From contig JAHZBJ010000072.1 of the NCBI GenBank assembly GCA_019423445.1, positions 1-10,171 of the forward strand: a stretch of DNA of 10,171 nucleotides, in the 5' to 3' direction. The notes under the pieces were generated by a model that was not told where the DNA came from, searched no databases, and saw only the letters and a list, made by a program, of their open reading frames with translations. Origin of the DNA: Oscillospiraceae bacterium. Lineage in GTDB: Bacteria; Bacillota; Clostridia; Oscillospirales; Ruminococcaceae. The translations under genes were made by a program, and so were the position numbers. Shown here piece after piece: positions 6,286 through 10,171 of the stretch; position 1 is the first letter of the stretch, and each line of letters opens with the position of its first letter.

Positions 6286-6633
6286 TCAGCTGGTCCCGCC
6301 CCGAAGCCTTTCTACCACCAGCCACACCAAGCCGATGATAACATTCAAATACAGGTAGGCCATCAGATTCATCAGCACGTAGGTTTCCCCGCTCTCCAGC
6401 CAGCTTCCCAGGGCAGGGCCAAACTGCACCGCCATCACCCCTGGAATCACCGAAAGGAGGGCAACCAGAGGATACAGAAGGAAAAAGAACCGCCTGGAAA
6501 ATTCCGGAGCAGCCCTGGCCGCTATCCAGCGCAGCATCAGACTGAACAGAAGAAATACCCCCAAGGGAAGGATGGCGTATTCCCAGAATTCGCCGCTGAA
6601 AAGCATCAGGACAGGCGCCCAAAGGAAACCCAT
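6286..6633 (-). CDS. Small three-helix membrane protein downstream of corA
   Basis: I do not recognise a family for this 115-residue protein. Three hydrophobic segments are visible: about residues 19-38 (ILPLGVFLLFSLMLRWIA), 49-69 (FFLLYPLVALLSVIPGVMAV) and 85-106 (MNLMAYLYLNVIIGLVWLVV). A short basic tail follows. The ATG at 6633 is preferred because AAGGAGGAGGGAAA stands directly before it; a TTG reading from 6675 would overlap the corA end and has no comparable site. It is the last gene of the HAD-corA operon, 35 bases after the corA stop. It may assist or accompany the transporter, but only position supports this. Confidence 0.72.
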   Translation of the reverse strand: MGFLWAPVLMLFSGEFWEYAILPLGVFLLFSLMLRWIAARAAPEFSRRFFFLLYPLVALLSVIPGVMAVQFGPALGSWLESGETYVLMNLMAYLYLNVIIGLVWLVVERLRGGTS

Positions 6634-6668
6634 TTTCCCTCCTCCTTCCAAACCGGAGACTCTCCAAC

Positions 6669-7583
6669 TTACCAAAAGTCCTTTTTCTTAAAGTACCAGA
6701 TACAGAGCCCCGCCACCCCGGCGCTTATGGCCGCCACCAGAGGATAGCCAAACTGCCACTCAAGCTCCGGCATATTGACAAAATTCATCCCGTACCAGCC
6801 CGCAATGAGGGATAGGGGCAGGAACACCGTTGTTATCGCTGTGAGAAATTTCATGATCTCATTTTGGCGGATGCCGATCTGGGCTTGGTAGACCTCCCGG
6901 ATCTGCATCAGGTATTCCCGGAGAAGGTGGGTCTCCTCCCGGAGCCGGGAAGCCCGCTCGGAAAGAAGTTTCAGCTTCTGCTGTTCCGCCGCGGTGAAGA
7001 AGCCAGGGGAATTCTCCTGCATGGCGATGGCCATATCCGCCAGCTGCATGTAATAGTGGGAAAGAACCGAAACCCCTTTGCGGAAAGCCATCATCCGGTG
7101 ATCCAGATCCTTGAGCTTTCCCTCCAGGGCGGCATTTTCCAGGGCCGCGGCTTTTTCCTCCATCTCCATCAGGTTCTCCAAATCTTTTTGGATCAACAGG
7201 TCCACAAAATCGCAGAACACATGCCCTGCCCCTGGAGGATCACGGTTCAGGCTCTCCCGGAGCTTTTCCAGGGCGGCGGCCACAAAACCGCTGTCATCCA
7301 CAAAAAGGATGTTGTCCTGCCAGATGGAAAAGACGAAACCCAGCCGGCGGCGTTCCCCTTTTGCCGGGACAAAAAACGTCCCCCAAAGGTGTTCCCCCTC
7401 CGGTTCCACCTTGCAGAAACGGATTCCCCCGCTGGAAGGAACCGACAGAGGAATCAGCTCCAGCGGCAGTATCTCCCGCTTCTTCTCCAACTCCTCCCGG
7501 GTAAGAACGGCGATGATATTCTTCCAGTGGGCGGGCCCCTCCTGGGGCAGCGGGGTCAGCTCCCTTCCGTTGCGGTAAAACAT
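6669..7583 (-). CDS. corA: CorA family divalent-cation (magnesium) transporter
   Basis: This 304-residue protein ends in the hallmark of the CorA family: two C-terminal transmembrane helices with the GMN signature between them (residues 265-267, in AGWYGMNFVNMPEL), forming the ion-selectivity loop. Helix 1 spans about 244-262 and helix 2 about 281-297, followed by the basic tail YFKKKDFW. The long N-terminal cytoplasmic part has alpha-rich stalk segments (about 130-240, such as LENLMEMEEKAAALENAALE). CorA works as a pentameric channel for Mg2+ and sometimes Co2+ or Ni2+; the length is close to the usual 310-320. It follows the HAD gene by 30 bases and probably shares its promoter. No M-box magnesium riboswitch is apparent in the leader. 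Confidence 0.94.
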   Translation of the reverse strand: MFYRNGRELTPLPQEGPAHWKNIIAVLTREELEKKREILPLELIPLSVPSSGGIRFCKVEPEGEHLWGTFFVPAKGERRRLGFVFSIWQDNILFVDDSGFVAAALEKLRESLNRDPPGAGHVFCDFVDLLIQKDLENLMEMEEKAAALENAALEGKLKDLDHRMMAFRKGVSVLSHYYMQLADMAIAMQENSPGFFTAAEQQKLKLLSERASRLREETHLLREYLMQIREVYQAQIGIRQNEIMKFLTAITTVFLPLSLIAGWYGMNFVNMPELEWQFGYPLVAAISAGVAGLCIWYFKKKDFW

Positions 7584-7613
7584 GGGCTCCGTTCCCCTCC
7601 CTTTTCCTGCGGC

Positions 7614-8408
7614 TTATTCCCTGCCGCAAATCTCCAGAAGCTGTCCCACCGCCTCGGCAAACCCCTGGCCCGATTCCCGGGCGGTGACAAAGGCGGGAAG
7701 ATGCTGGATCTGATCTGCGAAGGGACGGATATTGGCCACTCCGCAGCTGTTGGGGAAGAACCGGAACATAGGCTCGTCGTTGGGGGAATCCCCAAAGAAC
7801 AGCACCTTTTCCAGAATAGCGTCCTCTTCTTCCCCAAGGATCTTCTCCATGAAAAGCCGGGTCATATCCAGCTTGTTGTAGTCCCCAAACCAGGCGTTGA
7901 CGTGGATGGAGCTCACCTTGGCCACCGCCCCCATGGAAAGACAGATGTCCCGGATCTTCTCGGCGGCAGGAAGCCCCAGATAAGGCGGATCCTCGTTAAA
8001 ATCGATTGCTACATCATAGATCCGGGCAAACTGGTCCTTGGAGACCCGGCATCCCGGGACCCCCGCCAGACAGGCGTCCCTGACCGCGGCCAGACGGCCC
8101 TGGATATCCCCCTGGGCCACCGAAGGATGGGTAAAGGTCTGCCTGTGTCCATCCTTGAAATAGAACACAAAAGCGCCGTTCTCCCCTACCACCGCAGTCA
8201 CAGGCCACTGGCGGACAATCAGGTCGCACCAACCGGCGGGACGCCCGGTAACAGGAATGACCCCATAACCGGCGTCGTGGAGGCGCCACAAAGCGGTGTA
8301 GGCCGCAGCGGTGAGTTTGCCGCTGGTGGTGATGGTGTCGTCGATATCACAAAGAACATAACGGATGCGCCGCGCCCGGGCGGGATCGATGGTGGAAAAA
8401 AGCTCCAT
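7614..8408 (-). CDS. HAD-IIB family hydrolase (phosphatase)
   Basis: This 264-residue protein shows all four HAD motifs. Motif I is D21-I-D23-D-T25, with the nucleophile and acid aspartates. Motif II is T54 in VIPVTGRP. The motif III lysine is K179 in FGDYNKLDM, and motif IV is G206-D-S-P-N-D211. The cap inserted between motifs II and III (about 80-175) is of the C2B type seen in Cof-like and sugar-phosphate phosphatases, including sucrose-phosphate and mannosyl-phosphoglycerate phosphatases. It should hydrolyse a small phosphate ester in the cytoplasm with Mg2+; the substrate cannot be read from the sequence. GGAAG lies 7 bases before the ATG. It is the first gene of the operon with corA, divergent from the Crp/Fnr gene. 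Confidence 0.9.
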   Translation of the reverse strand: MELFSTIDPARARRIRYVLCDIDDTITTSGKLTAAAYTALWRLHDAGYGVIPVTGRPAGWCDLIVRQWPVTAVVGENGAFVFYFKDGHRQTFTHPSVAQGDIQGRLAAVRDACLAGVPGCRVSKDQFARIYDVAIDFNEDPPYLGLPAAEKIRDICLSMGAVAKVSSIHVNAWFGDYNKLDMTRLFMEKILGEEEDAILEKVLFFGDSPNDEPMFRFFPNSCGVANIRPFADQIQHLPAFVTARESGQGFAEAVGQLLEICGRE

Positions 8409-8487
8409 GCTGTCTCTTCCTTTCCCTATGGGGATTTCTGCCCCGGGTATTTTCTCCCATTCTCTCCCCTGGTGGCTGTACGGCCTT

Positions 8488-8517
8488 ATTGTATCCCACT
8501 TCCTCCCCCTCTGTCAA
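8488..8517 (-). promoter_or_regulatory. Promoter of the HAD-corA operon
   Basis: On the minus strand a consensus -35 TTGACA (8512-8517) and a -10 TACAAT (8488-8493) are separated by 18 bases. The start would be near 8481, giving a leader of about 70 bases without a recognisable riboswitch. The -35 lies only 27 bases from the -35 of the divergent Crp/Fnr promoter, so one regulator could influence both. Confidence 0.7.
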
Positions 8518-8544
8518 ATACCTGGAGACTCTGAAAAATCCTCA

Positions 8545-8573
8545 TTGACTTTCCTTTTGCCCTGTGGTAAGAT
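8545..8573 (+). promoter_or_regulatory. Promoter of the Crp/Fnr regulator and lipoprotein genes
   Basis: A -35 TTGACT (8545-8550), a 17-base spacer and an extended -10 TGG-TAAGAT (8565-8573) form a good sigma-A promoter. Transcription would start near 8580. This rules out an upstream GTG at 8564 as the start codon and supports the GTG at 8621. Confidence 0.7.
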
Positions 8574-8575
8574 GC

Positions 8576-8599
8576 AAAATGTCCCAAATGATACATTTT
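8576..8599. promoter_or_regulatory. Candidate Crp/Fnr operator over the transcription start
   Basis: Inverted repeats AAAATGT (8576-8582) and ACATTTT (8593-8599) flank a 10-base centre. The core TGT-N10-ACA has the same spacing as Crp-type sites (TGTGA-N6-TCACA), though the inner bases differ. Its centre is about 8 bases after the predicted start, where binding would repress, so negative autoregulation is a reasonable inference. Confidence 0.45.
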
Positions 8600-8620
8600 T
8601 GTCAGAAGGGAGGCAACGGC

Positions 8621-9268
8621 GTGTCTCTCACCCCCGGGCAGATGGAGATCCTCTCCTGCTGCTTCCTGTTCCAAAGCGTCCCCCACCAGGAGCTTCCCGG
8701 GCTGCTGGAAGGGCTTACTCCTGAGGCGTTTCCCGCCGGCGCGGTGATTTACAGCCGCAGCCGCTTCCGCAAGGCCGTGGGTATCCTTCTGGAAGGCCGG
8801 GTCACCGTCCTCAAGGGGAAGGATTTGATCCTTAACACCTTGGGGCCCGGTCAGTGCTTTGGGGTGGCCGCCCTGTTCTGTCCAGCGGAGAACTACGTCA
8901 CCACCGTCCTGGCCAAAACCCCCGCCGTCCTGGTTTTTCTCCCTGACGACTGGTTATCCCGGCTGTTTCAGCGGTATCCCGAAACCGCTGTCAGTTATAT
9001 CTCCTTCCTTTCCCAGCGTATCCGCTTCCTCAACCAGAAGATTGACAGCTTCGCCGCCCCCAGCGCCCAGGAGGGGCTTTACCGCCACCTCCTCAGCATC
9101 CAGGCGGACGGCCGGGCAGTGATTTCCGGAGGATACAGCCAGCTGGCCCGGGCTCTCAATATGGGCCGTGCCTCCCTCTACCGCTCCCTGGAATCCCTGG
9201 AGGAAGAGGGGCGCATCCGCCGGGAAGGAAAGACCATTTATCTTACAGGTATGGAAAAGGAGTTCTGA
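8621..9268 (+). CDS. Crp/Fnr family transcriptional regulator
   Basis: This 215-residue protein has the Crp/Fnr layout. A cyclic-nucleotide-binding-like beta-barrel (about 15-110) includes GILLEGRVTVLKGKD and LGPGQCFGVAALF. A long dimerisation helix follows (about 118-143), then a C-terminal winged helix-turn-helix (about 160-210) with SQLARALNMGRASLYRSLESLEEEGRI. Four cysteines (13, 14, 79, 87) are present, but their spacing is not that of the FNR [4Fe-4S] cluster, and the Arg-Ser phosphate-binding signature of cAMP-binding Crp is not evident. The effector is therefore unknown. The GTG start is chosen for GGGAGG 7 bases before it and for the promoter position. The lipoprotein gene starts 4 bases after its stop codon, with its ribosome binding site inside this gene, so the two are co-transcribed. 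Confidence 0.9.
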   Translation: MSLTPGQMEILSCCFLFQSVPHQELPGLLEGLTPEAFPAGAVIYSRSRFRKAVGILLEGRVTVLKGKDLILNTLGPGQCFGVAALFCPAENYVTTVLAKTPAVLVFLPDDWLSRLFQRYPETAVSYISFLSQRIRFLNQKIDSFAAPSAQEGLYRHLLSIQADGRAVISGGYSQLARALNMGRASLYRSLESLEEEGRIRREGKTIYLTGMEKEF

Positions 9269-9272
9269 ACCT

Positions 9273-10171
9273 ATGAAACGTTTTCTCTCCCTCTTTCTCG
9301 CTCTGACCCTGGCTCTCTCCCTGGGAGCCTGTTCCGGCGGTTCTCCCGCCACCTCCAGCACCAGCCTTCCGGCGGAAAGCTCCCAGAGTGCTTCCCAAAG
9401 CGCATCGGAAAGCACCCCGGAATCCCAGGAGGAAACCCCTGCCCCTGAATCTACCGGCGTCACCATGAAGGTTGCCGCCATCAAGGGCCCCACCGCCATG
9501 GGAATGGTAAAACTGATGGACGACGCAGCCCAGGGCCTCACCGCCAACGGCTACGAGTTCACCCTGGCCGGCTCCCCCGACGAAATCCTGGGGAAAGTGA
9601 TCCAGGGGGAATTTGACGTGGCGGCCGTTCCCACCAACCTGGCCGCCACCCTGTACAACAAGACCCAGGGGAAGGTGAAGCTCCTGGCCCTGAACACCCT
9701 GGGAGTGCTGTACATCGTGGAAAAGGGGGATTCCATCCAGTCTGTGGCGGACCTTGCGGGCAAGACCATCTATGCCACCGGCAAGGGTTCCACCCCTGAG
9801 TACGCCATCAATTATATCCTGGAGCAGAACGGTCTTACCCCCGGCACCGATGTAACGGTGGAATACAAGACCGAAAACACCGAACTGGCAGTCCTTCTTT
9901 CCCAGGGGCAAGGGGATGTGGCGCTGCTGCCCCAGCCCTTTGTCTCCACCGTTCTGGCTCAGAACAGCGACCTTCGGGTGGCCCTGAACCTCACCGAGGA
10001 ATGGGATAAGGCGGCCCAGGGGGCCGGACAGCTTACCATGGGCTGTGTGGTGGTGCAGGATTCCTTCCTTCAGGAGCACCCCGAAGCGGTGGAAGCCTTC
10101 CTGACGGAGTACGGCGCCTCGGTGGACTATGTCACCGATCCTGCCAATCTGGATGCCGCGGCGGAGCTGGT
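9273..10171 (+). CDS. ABC transporter substrate-binding lipoprotein (NitT/TauT-like), 3' end outside window
   Basis: 299 codons are visible before the window ends, without a stop. A lipoprotein signal peptide is clear: MKR, a hydrophobic stretch to residue 17, and the lipobox L17-G-A-C20. A Ser/Thr/Pro/Glu-rich linker (about 21-62) tethers the mature protein to the membrane. The solute-binding part begins MKVAAIKGPTAMGMVKLMDD and contains DVAAVPTNLAATLYNK, VADLAGKTIYATGKGSTPEY and GDVALLPQPFVSTVL. These follow the two-lobed pattern of periplasmic binding proteins of the nitrate/sulfonate/taurine (SsuA/NMT1-like) superfamily. It would deliver a small solute to an ABC importer whose permease and ATPase genes are expected just downstream. 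AAGGAG (9257-9262) precedes the ATG by 10 bases. The ligand is not identifiable. Confidence 0.9.
   Translation, partial: MKRFLSLFLALTLALSLGACSGGSPATSSTSLPAESSQSASQSASESTPESQEETPAPESTGVTMKVAAIKGPTAMGMVKLMDDAAQGLTANGYEFTLAGSPDEILGKVIQGEFDVAAVPTNLAATLYNKTQGKVKLLALNTLGVLYIVEKGDSIQSVADLAGKTIYATGKGSTPEYAINYILEQNGLTPGTDVTVEYKTENTELAVLLSQGQGDVALLPQPFVSTVLAQNSDLRVALNLTEEWDKAAQGAGQLTMGCVVVQDSFLQEHPEAVEAFLTEYGASVDYVTDPANLDAAAEL

Noticed and set aside
8409..8480. Possible riboswitch (magnesium M-box or fluoride) in the leader of the HAD-corA operon
   Set aside because: The leader is only about 70 bases and shows just a small GGGG/CCCC hairpin; it is too short for an M-box and lacks a recognisable fluoride motif.
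6864..8534. Plus-strand reading frame of 556 codons opposite corA and the HAD gene
   Set aside because: It spans two real genes in antisense, and its composition is typical of a GC-rich shadow frame.
9243..10079. Minus-strand reading frame of 278 codons over the lipoprotein gene
   Set aside because: The plus strand encodes a complete lipoprotein signal and a solute-binding fold; the minus frame is glycine-rich and featureless.

Overview
The window looks like chromosome from a GC-rich anaerobic Firmicute of the class Clostridia, most likely a gut Oscillospirales/Ruminococcaceae-type organism. This rests on protein style (a BFD-tailed GlpA-like oxidoreductase with a DUF1667 partner, paired short ChrA proteins), strong AGGAGG-type ribosome binding sites, compact operons and intrinsic terminators. 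The genus cannot be fixed from the sequence alone.

Left edge (1-770): the 5' part of a tRNA-Pro(CGG) gene on the minus strand with a near-consensus promoter, then a small AT-rich ribbon-helix-helix gene (minus) and an AT-rich, gene-free stretch. That stretch holds a palindrome and the terminator of the next operon.

Region 774-3992 (minus): a three-gene redox operon of GlpA-like FAD oxidoreductase with a C-terminal [2Fe-2S] BFD domain, GlpB-like FAD/NAD oxidoreductase, and a four-cysteine DUF1667 protein. Its promoter is followed by a terminator-like hairpin in the leader, before the first start codon. This layout would suit antitermination control, as GlpP exerts on Bacillus glp genes.

Region 4016-6227: two adjacent half-size ChrA-type transporters (minus), divergent from a LysR regulator (plus). 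The AT-rich space between them carries two inverted repeats.

Region 6233-8517 (minus): an operon of HAD-IIB phosphatase, CorA-type divalent-cation transporter and a small three-helix membrane protein. It shares a bidirectional terminator with the LysR gene.

Region 8545-10171 (plus): a Crp/Fnr-family regulator, divergent from the HAD operon, followed 4 bases later by a substrate-binding lipoprotein of an ABC importer that runs off the window. A palindrome with Crp-site geometry (TGT-N10-ACA) overlaps the predicted transcription start of the regulator. No phage, transposase, CRISPR array or defence system is visible.
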